Positions 17,239 to 25,924 of a stretch of 64,000 nucleotides of DNA are shown piece by piece. The DNA is from Alphaproteobacteria bacterium HT1-32 (lineage in GTDB: Bacteria; Pseudomonadota; Alphaproteobacteria; Rhodospirillales; HT1-32): assembly GCA_009649675.1 (NCBI GenBank), contig WJPL01000001.1, positions 516,469 to 580,468 of the forward strand, read 5' to 3'. Made by a program: the position numbers and the translations under genes. The first letter of the stretch is position 1; each line of letters begins with the position of its first letter. The notes under the pieces are model-generated. The model saw nothing but the letters and a program-made list of their open reading frames with translations. It was not told where the DNA came from and did no database searches.

Positions 17239-17283
17239 ATGATCATGAACGCGCAGCAGAATTGGTGGTGGTGGACTCCCTGA
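17239..17283 (+). CDS. trpL: trp operon leader peptide with four tandem Trp codons
   Basis: A 14-codon frame reads [14 protein letters not shown] and ends in TGA. Four consecutive TGG codons (17263-17274) are the sensor of a classical trp attenuator: with enough charged tRNA-Trp the ribosome moves on and the downstream terminator forms; when it stalls, an antiterminator forms. The segment GGGTGG at 17286-17291, just after the stop, can pair with CCGCCC of the terminator and so supplies the antiterminator. In Sinorhizobium the matching leader peptide and the released leader RNA act in trans; whether that holds here is unknown. Confidence 0.9.
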   Translation: MIMNAQQNWWWWTP

Positions 17284-17325
17284 TCGGGTGGACCATCCCT
17301 TGCGCGCAGAAAACGCATCACAGGG

Positions 17326-17356
17326 CCGCCCGAGGAAACTCCGGGGCGGTTTTTTT
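17326..17356 (+). terminator. trp attenuator terminator
   Basis: CCGCCC (17326-17331) pairs with GGGCGG (17344-17349); an inner GAG/CTC pairing extends the stem, and seven T residues follow (17350-17356). It lies 55 bases before the trpE(G) start. Its 5' arm can alternatively pair with GGGTGG at 17286-17291. Confidence 0.88.
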
Positions 17357-17410
17357 GTGTTCCGGGTCCGACAGCGGCGCTTTATCAGACGCCTCAGGAG
17401 AGACAGAGAA

Positions 17411-19591
17411 ATGAGTAAGGATATGACCGAAAGCTTCACCACCAATGGCGGGATTACCGTCACCCGGTCACGACAGGCTGCACCTTATGACACCGCCATC
17501 TCCAGCTATGTGGAAAAGCTGGATGCGCGCCGGGGTGCGGTTTTCTCCTCGAACTATGAATATCCGGGGCGTTATTCCCGCTGGGACACGGCCATCATCG
17601 ATCCTCCGATCGGCATCACTTCACGCGGCCGGGTGATGAAGATCGAGGCTTTCAACGACCGGGGCATTGTGCTGCTGGATGCCATCACCGCCTGTCTTGA
17701 AGGACATGCGGATATCGCAGACCAGACCCGTTCCCCCGACCGGCTGGACATCACGGTTGCAGAGCCATCCCGTATCTATACGGAGGAAGAACGCTCGCGC
17801 ATGCCGACCGTCTTCTCGGTCCTGCGCAGTATCATCGACCTGTTTGGCAGTGACGAGGATGAGGCCCTCGGTCTCTACGGGGCCTTCGGCTATGACCTCG
17901 CCTATCAGTTTGATCCCGTCGAACAGCATGTCGAACGCCCGGACGACCAGCGCGATATGGTGCTGTTCCTGCCGGACGAAGTGGTCATCGTTGACCATTA
18001 TTCCGTCGAAGCCTGGCTCGACCGGTATGACTTCACCATCAATGGTGTCTCCACCGCCGACCGCAAGGGTGGCGGCATGGAGGAGGATTTCAGATTCGCC
18101 ACCGAAGACCCGCCTGCCGGTGATCACAGCCCCGGCGAATATGCCGATCTGGTGCGTGAGGCGAAGAAATCCTTCCTGCGCGGCGACCTGTTCGAGGTGG
18201 TTCCCGGTCAGGTGTTCTATGAGAAATGTGAACGCCGACCGGCGGAAATCTTCAACCGGCTGAAGGAAATCAATCCCTCACCCTATTCCTTCTTCATCAA
18301 TCTCGGGGAACAGGAATATCTGGTCGGTGCCTCACCGGAAATTTTCGTCCGGGTGACTGGCAGACGGGTCGAGACCTGCCCGATTTCCGGCACCATCAAG
18401 CGCGGTGACGACCCGATTGCCGATTCAGAACAGATTCTGAAACTGCTGAATTCCAAGAAAGACGAATCTGAGCTGACCATGTGTTCCGATGTCGACCGCA
18501 ACGACAAATCCCGGGTCTGTGAACCGGGCTCGGTGCGGATTATCGGTCGCCGCCAGATCGAGATGTATTCCCGCCTGATCCACACGGTCGACCATATTGA
18601 AGGCCGTCTGCGCGAGGGCATGGATGCTTTCGATGCGTTCCTGACCCATGCCTGGGCGGTCACCGTAACCGGCGCACCCAAGCTGTGGGCCATGCGCTTC
18701 ATTGAAAAGCATGAGCGCACGCCACGCGCCTGGTATGGCGGTGCCATCGGCATGATGCATTTCAACGGTAATATGAATACCGGCCTGACCATTCGCACCG
18801 TCCGCATTCTGAACGGTGTCGCACAGGTTCGCGCCGGGGCTACCCTGCTGAACGATTCCGATCCGGTTGAAGAGGAAAAAGAGACCGAACTGAAAGCCTC
18901 CGCCATGCGGTCCGCCATCCGCAAGGGCTCGAATTCGGAAGGCAGTGACGGCAGGCGTGTGACGCGCAAGGTGGGTACGGGCAAACATATCCTGCTGATC
19001 GATCATGAAGACAGCTTCGTCCATACCCTCGCCAACTACTTCCGCCAGACCGGGGCAGAGGTGACGACCCTGCGGACACCGGTCGACCGGGCCACCATTG
19101 ACCGGCTGGCCCCTGATCTGACCGTCCTTTCGCCGGGACCGGGTTCGCCAAAGGATTTCGATACGGCCCGGACCATCACCATGCTGCGAGAGGCAAAGCT
19201 TCCCGTCTTCGGTGTCTGCCTCGGCCTGCAGGCAATCTGTGAGTTTTACGGGGGGAAGCTGGCACAGCTGGATGATCCGATGCATGGCAAACCGTCACGG
19301 ATCAAAATCACCCGTCCGGGTGTGGTGTTCGACGGACTGCCCGCAGATATCACCATCGGGCGCTATCACTCGCTCTATGCCGATGCCGACCGGCTGCCGG
19401 CAGAACTCGCCGTCACGGCCCTCACCTCTGATGGCATCATCATGGGGATCGAGCATGTCAGCGAACCGGTCTCTGCCGTGCAGTTCCACCCTGAATCAAT
19501 CATGTCGCTCAGTCACGATGCCGGCATGCGGATGATTGAGAATGTGGTCGAAAATCTCGGCCAGACGGAGAGAAAAGCCAGCGCCGCCTGA
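17411..19591 (+). CDS. trpE(G): Fused anthranilate synthase, TrpE and TrpG domains
   Basis: First enzyme of tryptophan synthesis, converting chorismate and glutamine to anthranilate. In 726 residues it joins a chorismate-binding synthase domain (about 1-510, with PFSFF-like [25 protein letters not shown] and DVDRND motifs) to a glutamine amidotransferase (about 525-726, catalytic Cys in [10 protein letters not shown] and His/Glu in FHPESI). The start at 17411 follows an AGGAGA site and gives the N-terminus expected of rhizobial and Azospirillum TrpE(G). The fusion is typical of Rhizobiales and Rhodospirillales. Expression is controlled by the trpL attenuator upstream; no other trp gene follows. 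Confidence 0.96.
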   Translation: MSKDMTESFTTNGGITVTRSRQAAPYDTAISSYVEKLDARRGAVFSSNYEYPGRYSRWDTAIIDPPIGITSRGRVMKIEAFNDRGIVLLDAITACLEGHADIADQTRSPDRLDITVAEPSRIYTEEERSRMPTVFSVLRSIIDLFGSDEDEALGLYGAFGYDLAYQFDPVEQHVERPDDQRDMVLFLPDEVVIVDHYSVEAWLDRYDFTINGVSTADRKGGGMEEDFRFATEDPPAGDHSPGEYADLVREAKKSFLRGDLFEVVPGQVFYEKCERRPAEIFNRLKEINPSPYSFFINLGEQEYLVGASPEIFVRVTGRRVETCPISGTIKRGDDPIADSEQILKLLNSKKDESELTMCSDVDRNDKSRVCEPGSVRIIGRRQIEMYSRLIHTVDHIEGRLREGMDAFDAFLTHAWAVTVTGAPKLWAMRFIEKHERTPRAWYGGAIGMMHFNGNMNTGLTIRTVRILNGVAQVRAGATLLNDSDPVEEEKETELKASAMRSAIRKGSNSEGSDGRRVTRKVGTGKHILLIDHEDSFVHTLANYFRQTGAEVTTLRTPVDRATIDRLAPDLTVLSPGPGSPKDFDTARTITMLREAKLPVFGVCLGLQAICEFYGGKLAQLDDPMHGKPSRIKITRPGVVFDGLPADITIGRYHSLYADADRLPAELAVTALTSDGIIMGIEHVSEPVSAVQFHPESIMSLSHDAGMRMIENVVENLGQTERKASAA

Positions 19592-19600
19592 TGATGTCCT

Positions 19601-19694
19601 GTCAGTTTCCCCGGACGTGAACCAGTTCACAGACGCCACGGTCTGAACGGTTCAGGATTACCCCATCGACAACAGATGCGTTTGGGAAACTGAC
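19601..19694. promoter_or_regulatory. Intergenic region with nested inverted repeats before the isochorismatase gene
   Basis: Outer arms GTCAGTTTCCC (19601-19611) and GGGAAACTGAC (19684-19694) are exact complements. Inside are two related palindromes: GTGAAC-CA-GTTCAC at 19617-19630 and CTGAAC-G-GTTCAG at 19643-19655. The shared GAAC/GTTC halves suggest two operators for one dimeric regulator. No T-run supports a terminator. The regulator is unknown. Confidence 0.4.
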
Positions 19695-20429
19695 ATGGCA
19701 ACAGCAACAGCCCACAAGACAGATGAGCGCCGGTCGCCTGCGGCCATTATCAATCTGGCGGAAGTCGCAGCCAGAAGCCTGCCCTGCCCGGACATGTCCC
19801 TCGACCTCAGCCGCACGGCACTGGTGCTCGTCGATCCACAGAAAGGGTTTCTCGATCCGGAGGGTAGCCTCTGGCCAGCCGTCAAGAATGGCGTGCGCGG
19901 CAATAATGTCATCGAGCATCTGGAATGGCTGCTGGATACAGCCTGTTCAACCGGAATGCTGCGGATTGTCTGCCCGCATCACCACGATCACCGGCAGACA
20001 GAGGCCGTCGGCGTCGGCCGGGTCGCCGCCTGGGCCAATTCCCTGCCGGACCGGACCATGGAACATATTGCCAAAGACGGTGACATCCTGCCCTGCCTGA
20101 CCCCTTATCTGGAGGATGACAATGCGGTGGTGACCGGCACCCACAGGCTTTGCGGACTGGCCAATCGCGAACTGATGCAGGAACTGCGGGCACGCAATCT
20201 CACACAGGTCATTCTGGCTGGCATGTGCGCCAATCTGTGCCTTGAGGGGCATCTGCGGGATCTGGTCGAAAACGGATTCAGTGTCGCAATCGTATCAGAC
20301 GCCACTGCCGGCATCGCGATTGACGGTGTTGATGCCCGCAATCACAACATGCACAGCTTTCGCCTGCTGGCGAATGCCATCTGGGATACCCGTGAAACGA
20401 TTCTCAGGATGTACGGAAAGAACGTCTGA
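19695..20429 (+). CDS. Isochorismatase-family cysteine hydrolase
   Basis: A 244-residue protein of the cysteine hydrolase family that includes isochorismatase, nicotinamidase and ureidoacrylate hydrolase. The catalytic Asp is in ALVLVDPQKGF (Asp47) and the nucleophile Cys is Cys178 in LAGMCANLCLEGH. The position usually held by the third catalytic residue, a lysine, reads VVTGTHR, so that lysine may be missing or displaced. A His-rich PHHHDH segment near residue 95 is unusual. It is convergent with, and overlaps by 26 bases, the gene for N-formylglutamate amidohydrolase. The substrate is not predicted. Confidence 0.82.
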   Translation: MATATAHKTDERRSPAAIINLAEVAARSLPCPDMSLDLSRTALVLVDPQKGFLDPEGSLWPAVKNGVRGNNVIEHLEWLLDTACSTGMLRIVCPHHHDHRQTEAVGVGRVAAWANSLPDRTMEHIAKDGDILPCLTPYLEDDNAVVTGTHRLCGLANRELMQELRARNLTQVILAGMCANLCLEGHLRDLVENGFSVAIVSDATAGIAIDGVDARNHNMHSFRLLANAIWDTRETILRMYGKNV

Positions 20430-21312
20430 CCTTGCGCCTGGTCGTTACACCGAAATGACAGGCCGCTCCTTCGGTAAAGGCATCGAGGAACTGTGTCATG
20501 GCATCACGCAGCGGCTCGTAGCCGTCTGACCGTTCAAAGGTCGCCTCATTCATATACAGGCCCCGGTTGATTTCGATCTGCAGGGAATGCCGGTTGGCTG
20601 CCGGGTTTCCGTGATCCCGGACCAGATCGACCCCTTTGAAGCCGACATTGACCGCAACGGAAAAGCCCAGACCGGCCAGCAGGCCGCGCGCATGCGAGGC
20701 GACCTCATGGCTGCATGTATCGTTATCACGGGTACCGATAATCATATCGAACGGCACCGGCTCACCCGTCCCCTCGAAACCATTCGGCCAGACCGACGGC
20801 ATGGAATGACAATTGATATGCCAGTAGCCACCAAAAGATTCTGCCGTTTTCTCCAGATGAGCGGTCAGGGAAGAGCGATAGGGTCGCCAGTATTTCTCGA
20901 TCCGGTTCTCTACCTCGCTTACTGAAAGCAGGCGGTCATAAACCGGTGCCTGATCCATACCGACAGTGCGCCAGATCAGACCATGACCGGTTTCCGTCTT
21001 TTGAGACGGCTGAATTTCATGCGGCCAGACGCCGTCAATCATTCCCGCATCAATATCAGCCGGGGAACGGTTCGGATCGATGTAGGAGCGCGGGAAGCGG
21101 GCCGCGATCAACGTGGCACCAAAGGCAGGACCAGAGCCGAAAAGGTCATCGATTTCGAAATCGACACCATAGCGCAACAAATCCATGCCTACCGAATAAC
21201 GGAAGTCATCAGGATAAACTGTACCGCTGTGCGGTGAATCAAGCACAACCGGAACCGGATCAGTTTCGGGCATGCGGATGTCGAGGACATCTTCGGAAGT
21301 CAGAATTTTCAT
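20404..21312 (-). CDS. N-formylglutamate amidohydrolase family protein
   Basis: A 302-residue hydrolase of the HutG/FGase family, which releases formate from N-formyl-glutamate or related N-formyl amino acids. The segments VLDSPHSGTVYPDDF, DRNRSPADID-like SYIDPNRSPADIDAGM, YWHINCHSMPS and IEINRGLYM are characteristic, with the His and Glu residues expected for the metal site. No other histidine-degradation genes are nearby, so it may serve other N-formyl amino acids. The nearest upstream gene on this strand is unknown; an 80-base gap separates its start from the ada 3' end. Confidence 0.87.
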   Translation of the reverse strand: MKILTSEDVLDIRMPETDPVPVVLDSPHSGTVYPDDFRYSVGMDLLRYGVDFEIDDLFGSGPAFGATLIAARFPRSYIDPNRSPADIDAGMIDGVWPHEIQPSQKTETGHGLIWRTVGMDQAPVYDRLLSVSEVENRIEKYWRPYRSSLTAHLEKTAESFGGYWHINCHSMPSVWPNGFEGTGEPVPFDMIIGTRDNDTCSHEVASHARGLLAGLGFSVAVNVGFKGVDLVRDHGNPAANRHSLQIEINRGLYMNEATFERSDGYEPLRDAMTQFLDAFTEGAACHFGVTTRRKVRRSFRTS

Positions 21313-21392
21313 ATCGACAAGATAATCAGATAAATACCGCTCTGAAAACGACGGCCATCACACATCCCAAGGTTGTGCTTGCAATCTGATTA

Positions 21393-22478
21393 TCACCCGA
21401 TTTGTCGTGCCTCGCGGGCCAGGAGGCGTTTCTTGCGCGCCAGTCCCCAGCGATATCCATGCAATTTGCCGTCAGATCCCACCGCCCGATGGCAGGGAAT
21501 AAGAAGAGATACGGGGTTGCGACCACAGGCCGTCCCCACCGCCCGCGCTGCCTTCGGCATATCAAGTCGCCGGGCGATCTCGCCATAAGTTCGGGTTGTT
21601 CCATCCGGGATCGCGATCAGCTCTTCCCAGACCCGGCGCTGAAACGCGGTCGCCCGCACATCAAGCGGCAATGTCTCTGCCGGTGCCTTGCCATCAAGCT
21701 GGTCCAGAATAACGCCGGTCACAACTTCCAGCGTCCCGTCATCGGCGACAATCTCTGCCTCCGGAAAATCCGCTTTCAGTTCGCCCAGCAGGGCCTCGTC
21801 ATCTGACCCGAAGCCCAGAAAACTGATTCCCCGTTCCGTCGCCGCCACAATCATCCGGTCCAGCGGGCAGTCAACAATCGCATAAGCCATCGTCGCGCCC
21901 TTGCCGCCACGGGCGTAACTGGCCGGGGTCATGCCGAAATGGTCGTCGGATTTTTCGTACAGCCGGCTGGGGCTGGAATAACCCGCTTCATAAATCGCTT
22001 CCGTCACGTCCGCGCCCTCCCTCAACCGCCGTTTCAGGTCGCCAAGCCTCAGCGCGTCGAGATACTGACGCGGGCTGATGCCGACAATCCCGGAAAATGT
22101 ACGCTGCAAATGCCAGACACTGACGCCCAGTTCACTGCTCATGTCCTCCAGCGTCAGAACCTGTTCTTCCATATCGTCTATATGGCGATGCAGCCGCTCC
22201 AGCGTCTGGCGAACCAGATCCAGCCCCGGGTCTGCCCGCGTTACCGATCTTGGCCGGCAGCGCTTGCAGGCCCTGTATCCGGCGATCTCCGCCAGTTCCG
22301 GCAACGGAAAGAATGCGACATTTTCCCGTTTCTTCGGTCGGGATGCGCAGGAGGGGCGACAATAGATGCCGGTCGTGCGGACCGCATAGATAAACTGTCC
22401 GTCGCAATCCGCATTGCGATCGACAACCGCTTTCCAGCAGGCTGCCGCATCAAGAATATGATCTGTTTGCTGTGTCAT
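21393..22478 (-). CDS. ada: Bifunctional Ada: DNA methyl-phosphotriester and O6-methylguanine methyltransferase, AraC-type activator
   Basis: Repairs alkylated DNA and activates the adaptive response. The 361 residues have three parts. The N-terminal zinc domain has Cys40, Cys44, Cys71 and Cys74 (CRPSCASRPKK and ACKRC); one of these accepts the methyl group from phosphotriesters. An AraC-type DNA-binding domain spans about 85-185. The C-terminal methyltransferase has the acceptor Cys329 in IPCHRAVG. It is a full-length Ada. Nothing in the operon suggests alkA or alkB next to it. Confidence 0.94.
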   Translation of the reverse strand: MTQQTDHILDAAACWKAVVDRNADCDGQFIYAVRTTGIYCRPSCASRPKKRENVAFFPLPELAEIAGYRACKRCRPRSVTRADPGLDLVRQTLERLHRHIDDMEEQVLTLEDMSSELGVSVWHLQRTFSGIVGISPRQYLDALRLGDLKRRLREGADVTEAIYEAGYSSPSRLYEKSDDHFGMTPASYARGGKGATMAYAIVDCPLDRMIVAATERGISFLGFGSDDEALLGELKADFPEAEIVADDGTLEVVTGVILDQLDGKAPAETLPLDVRATAFQRRVWEELIAIPDGTTRTYGEIARRLDMPKAARAVGTACGRNPVSLLIPCHRAVGSDGKLHGYRWGLARKKRLLAREARQIG

Positions 22479-22531
22479 GGGGGCAGTTTAGCTGATTCTG
22501 CCAAACGGGATATCCGTCTCTTGCTGTGATA

Positions 22532-22981
22532 TCAGCAATCGTCCCAGTGAACGATGTGATGTTCCAGCGGCCCGGCATCCTGTTCACGAACGGCGCGCCC
22601 CCGCACGGACATGCCGGCCTTGTGAGGCGAATCCGCATCTCCGGTCTTCAGCGGATGCCAGTAAGGCAGGTCCCGCCCCTCATCAATCAGGCGGTAGGCA
22701 CAGGTTGATGGCAGCCAGTTCAGTTGCGGCACGACCTGCGCCGTCAGGCGCACACAATCAGGCACCAGTGTCGACCTGATGGAATATTTCCGGCAACGAC
22801 AGCTGTTCGTATCGAGCAGGCGACAGGCAACGTTTGTGTAGTCGATTTCGCCCGTATCATCATATTGCAGTTTGTGCAGGCAACATTTCGCACAACCGTC
22901 ACAGAGCGACTCCCACTCCGTATCTGTCATCTCCGACAGCTTCTTGCGCTGCCAGAAGGGTGTTTCGTCGTCAGTCGTCAT
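22532..22981 (-). CDS. YcgN family cysteine-cluster protein (UPF0260)
   Basis: A 149-residue protein with the conserved Cys pattern of the YcgN/UPF0260 family: CDGCAKCCLHKL, TNVACRLLDTNSCRCRKY and VPDCVRLT. Such Fe-S/Zn-like clusters suggest metal binding, but the function is unknown. Its ATG overlaps the stop of cobB (TGATG), so the two are translationally coupled, which is not an association I can explain functionally. Confidence 0.88.
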   Translation of the reverse strand: MTTDDETPFWQRKKLSEMTDTEWESLCDGCAKCCLHKLQYDDTGEIDYTNVACRLLDTNSCRCRKYSIRSTLVPDCVRLTAQVVPQLNWLPSTCAYRLIDEGRDLPYWHPLKTGDADSPHKAGMSVRGRAVREQDAGPLEHHIVHWDDC

Positions 22982-24303
22982 CAGTTCGGGTTCTCACGGT
23001 CAATCAGATGGATATATGACCCGAAGACCCGTCCCTGCACCAGCCCCGACAGCCCGAGACTGGTCCCGGTCGCATCCATGATACTGAACAACCGGTTCGT
23101 TCCATCGGTCTTTTCCTCTGCAGAATAATGGAATTCATGGGCACGAAAGCCACTTCCTGCCCTGCCCAGCGGTCCGTCATCCAGCAGCCTCACGACACGA
23201 TAACCCAGCCGTCGGCGGGGTGCTGCAAAGCTGGTCTCCAGCGGCAGCAGACCCAGCATCTGGTGCCGCACCCCCGCTGCATCGGTCAGGCCTTCACCCA
23301 ACATCATATAGCCGCCGCATTCGCCATAAATGACCGCACCCCTGTCAGCCGCCACCAGGATCTGATCGCGGAAGCCATAACTGGCTGCAAGCTGTCCTGC
23401 ATGAAGCTCCGGATATCCTCCCGGCAGATAAACCGCCGTCGCTGTATCGGGCGGCCCTTCCCCCGCCAGCGGAGAAAAGAACGTCACCTCCGCCCCCGCC
23501 CTGCGCCATCCCGTCAGCAGATGCGGATAGGAGAACGCAAAGGCCGTGTCCCGTGCAACGGCAATATGCTGGCCAAGCGGTGGAACGGCCGGGTCAGCAT
23601 GCCCCTGACCGGAGATGCCCGCATCAGCAGCCAGACCAGCCAGTGCCGTAATATCCAGATCCTCTGCCACGGCAGCAGCGGCAGCATCCAGCAGGCGGTG
23701 CAGGTCTTCTGCCTCTCCGGCCTGCACCAGACCAAGATGCCGCGACGGGACGGTAAGATTTTCCCGGCGGCGCAACCCGCCAAGGACAACCACCCCAGGA
23801 CAACTGGCCCTGACCGCCGCCGCCAGCAGATCGAAATGGCGGTCGCTGGCGACCCTGTTGAAGATCACACCGGCAACCCGCAGATCATTCCGATGACCGG
23901 CAAATCCGCTGACAATGGCCGCCACACTTGCCGCCATCCCCCGCACATCCACCACCAGAACAACCGGCCAGCCGGTCCGGGCCGCGATATCAGCTGTCGC
24001 CCCGCCGCCGCCGGCCGCCCCGTCAAACAGACCCATCACCCCTTCACAGATGATGATATCGCTGCCGTCATTCAGGTCAGAGACCAGATCATCCAGCAGC
24101 GCCGGGCGCATCGCCCAGCTGTCGAGCGTCTGGCAATCCCGGCTGCCTGCCGCGCTGTGATAAGCCGGATCAATATAGTCCGGCCCCACCTTTGCGCTGG
24201 CGACCCGCCTGCCCTGTGCGGACAGATGCCGGATCAGGCCCAGCGTCACCAGCGTCTTACCGCTGCCCGATGATGGCGCAGCAATAATGATTCCCGGCGT
24301 CAT
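22981..24303 (-). CDS. cobB: Cobyrinate a,c-diamide synthase
   Basis: Amidates the a and c side chains of (hydrogeno)cobyrinic acid using ATP and glutamine during cobalamin synthesis. The 440-residue protein has an N-terminal nucleotide-binding domain (APSSGSGKTLVTLGLIRHL, about 8-26), the VGPDYIDPAYH and CEGVMGLFDG motifs, and a C-terminal class I glutamine amidotransferase with nucleophile Cys in YGECGGYM and LPGGYPELHA. Length is normal. No other cobalamin genes are in the window, so it stands outside a cob cluster here. It lies 21 bases downstream of the Sco-like gene and is coupled to the ycgN-like gene. Confidence 0.93.
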   Translation of the reverse strand: MTPGIIIAAPSSGSGKTLVTLGLIRHLSAQGRRVASAKVGPDYIDPAYHSAAGSRDCQTLDSWAMRPALLDDLVSDLNDGSDIIICEGVMGLFDGAAGGGGATADIAARTGWPVVLVVDVRGMAASVAAIVSGFAGHRNDLRVAGVIFNRVASDRHFDLLAAAVRASCPGVVVLGGLRRRENLTVPSRHLGLVQAGEAEDLHRLLDAAAAAVAEDLDITALAGLAADAGISGQGHADPAVPPLGQHIAVARDTAFAFSYPHLLTGWRRAGAEVTFFSPLAGEGPPDTATAVYLPGGYPELHAGQLAASYGFRDQILVAADRGAVIYGECGGYMMLGEGLTDAAGVRHQMLGLLPLETSFAAPRRRLGYRVVRLLDDGPLGRAGSGFRAHEFHYSAEEKTDGTNRLFSIMDATGTSLGLSGLVQGRVFGSYIHLIDRENPN

Positions 24304-24324
24304 CGGGCTGCCCTGGCCTGCAAC

Positions 24325-25008
24325 TCAGAGATGTTCACGCAGAAGCTCCGTCAGCTTTGTCTCATCCAGTCCCGGATCGACAGATGCCGCCACCCGCCCG
24401 TCCGGGCCCAGCAGTACAGCCGGTGTTCCCGTGCCGTCACTGGTGGCATGGATATCCAGCAGCCGGAAAGCCGCATCCAGTTGTCTGGAAGAGCCTGTCA
24501 GCAGCAAAGTCCGGCTGTCGAAACGCTGAAGTGTCTCCTGCACTCTGGCCGCCCGACCCGACAGCGGGTCCAGCGAAACGAAAACCGGCCTGATCTTCAC
24601 ACCGTCCGCACCCAGCCCTGCAATGGACGCAATCAGCCGGTCATATTCCAGAACACAGCGTTCAGGGCAGGCCGAAGTCGCAAAATACAACAGGCTGAAA
24701 CTGCCATGCAGATCACGGTCAGCAACTTCCTTACCCGTCACATCAAGCAGAACGAAGGGCGCAGTCTGTCCTGCACGGGGGTCGGTGCCAAAATCCGGCA
24801 GCAGGTCATAACCGAGCATGCTGGCACCGGTCGCCACAACACCGCAGGCGACGATGCCAATCATCATTGCCCTGCCCGGTGTCACTGGAAGTCTGCTATC
24901 GTGATCATGATGATGACTATACCTCTTGCGGGAAGCCGCACAATCCGGCGCTTCGGTGGAATTGCAGGCTTTTACCAGCCCCGCCCTGCATGCTATAGCC
25001 TCCGCCAC
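24325..25008 (-). CDS. Sco1/SenC-like protein, membrane-anchored, lacking the usual metal-ligand histidine
   Basis: Thioredoxin-fold protein of the Sco family, which delivers copper to cytochrome oxidase. A membrane anchor lies at about 47-66, a His-rich HHHDHD precedes it, and the CxxxC pair is Cys114/Cys118 in SACPERC. The histidine that normally completes the copper site, near the end of the fold, is replaced by a GTGTPAVLLGPDG segment with no His, so a redox rather than copper role is possible. The start is uncertain: the coordinates use ATG at 25008, 31 bases from mtnP on the other strand; a GTG near 24885 would keep the anchor. No cytochrome oxidase genes are nearby. Confidence 0.75.
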   Translation of the reverse strand: MAEAIACRAGLVKACNSTEAPDCAASRKRYSHHHDHDSRLPVTPGRAMMIGIVACGVVATGASMLGYDLLPDFGTDPRAGQTAPFVLLDVTGKEVADRDLHGSFSLLYFATSACPERCVLEYDRLIASIAGLGADGVKIRPVFVSLDPLSGRAARVQETLQRFDSRTLLLTGSSRQLDAAFRLLDIHATSDGTGTPAVLLGPDGRVAASVDPGLDETKLTELLREHL

Positions 25009-25039
25009 TCAGAGCCACAGGCATTCAGGGATATTGGAC

Positions 25040-25915
25040 ATGGCGTCACGCACACCTGTTATCGGCATTATCGGCGGCAGTGGTCTATACGACATTGACG
25101 GTCTCAGCGATACCCGCTGGGAGAAAGTCGACAGCCCCTTCGGTGAACCCTCGGACGAACTTTTCTTCGGTACTCTCGACGGCGTACAGCTTGTGTTCCT
25201 GCCCCGTCACGGACGTGGCCACCGTATCCCGCCCAGCGAAATCAACTACCGCGCCAATATCGACGCCATGAAGCGTGCCGGCGTGACCGACATCATCTCC
25301 CTGTCAGCCTGCGGTTCCTTCCGGGAAGAATTGCCGCCGGGATGTTTCGTTATCGTCGACCAGTTCATCGACCGGACCTTCGCACGGGTAAAAAGCTTTT
25401 TCGGCACCGGACTTGTCGGCCATGTTGCCTTTGGCGATCCCGTCTGTTCCGTGCTTGGCGACAATCTTTTTGAAGCCGCAAGCGAGCTTGGCCTGCAGGT
25501 CACCCGTGGTGGCACCTATCTCTGCATGGAAGGCCCGCAATTCTCCACCAAGGCAGAGTCACATCTTTACCGGTCCTGGGGTTGCCATGTGATCGGCATG
25601 ACCAATATGCCAGAAGCCAAACTGGCCCGGGAAGCCGAGATTGCCTATGCCACCGTTGCCATGGTCACCGATTTCGACTGCTGGCATGAAGGTCATGACG
25701 ATGTGACCGTGGATCAGGTCATCAAGGTACTGCTGGGGAATGCCGAGAACGCCCGGTCACTGGTCAGGCAGGCAGCGCCGAAGCTGGCGAAACTGACGGA
25801 ACCACGCGCACCGCATACGGCACTCGACAACGCCATCATGACCGCCCCGGAAAAGCGCGACCCGGAGATGATGAGGAAACTGGAGGCGGTCGCAGGCCGT
25901 GTCCTGAAAAGCTAG
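25040..25915 (+). CDS. mtnP: S-methyl-5'-thioadenosine phosphorylase
   Basis: Cleaves methylthioadenosine with phosphate to adenine and 5-methylthioribose-1-phosphate. The 291-residue protein begins with IGIIGGSGLYDIDGL and has the phosphate-binding RHGRGHRIPP, NYRANIDAMKRAGV, MEGPQFSTKAES and GMTNMPEAKLAREAEI motifs of the family. The ATG at 25040 gives the standard N-terminus. Nine bases separate its stop from mtnA, so these two salvage steps are in one operon. Confidence 0.95.
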   Translation: MASRTPVIGIIGGSGLYDIDGLSDTRWEKVDSPFGEPSDELFFGTLDGVQLVFLPRHGRGHRIPPSEINYRANIDAMKRAGVTDIISLSACGSFREELPPGCFVIVDQFIDRTFARVKSFFGTGLVGHVAFGDPVCSVLGDNLFEAASELGLQVTRGGTYLCMEGPQFSTKAESHLYRSWGCHVIGMTNMPEAKLAREAEIAYATVAMVTDFDCWHEGHDDVTVDQVIKVLLGNAENARSLVRQAAPKLAKLTEPRAPHTALDNAIMTAPEKRDPEMMRKLEAVAGRVLKS

Positions 25916-25924
25916 GAGCAGGAT

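Noticed and set aside
23128-24273. Long open frame (381 codons) on the plus strand opposite cobB
   Set aside because: It is a shadow of cobB with a Gln/His/Arg-rich, low-hydrophobic composition and no recognisable motif.
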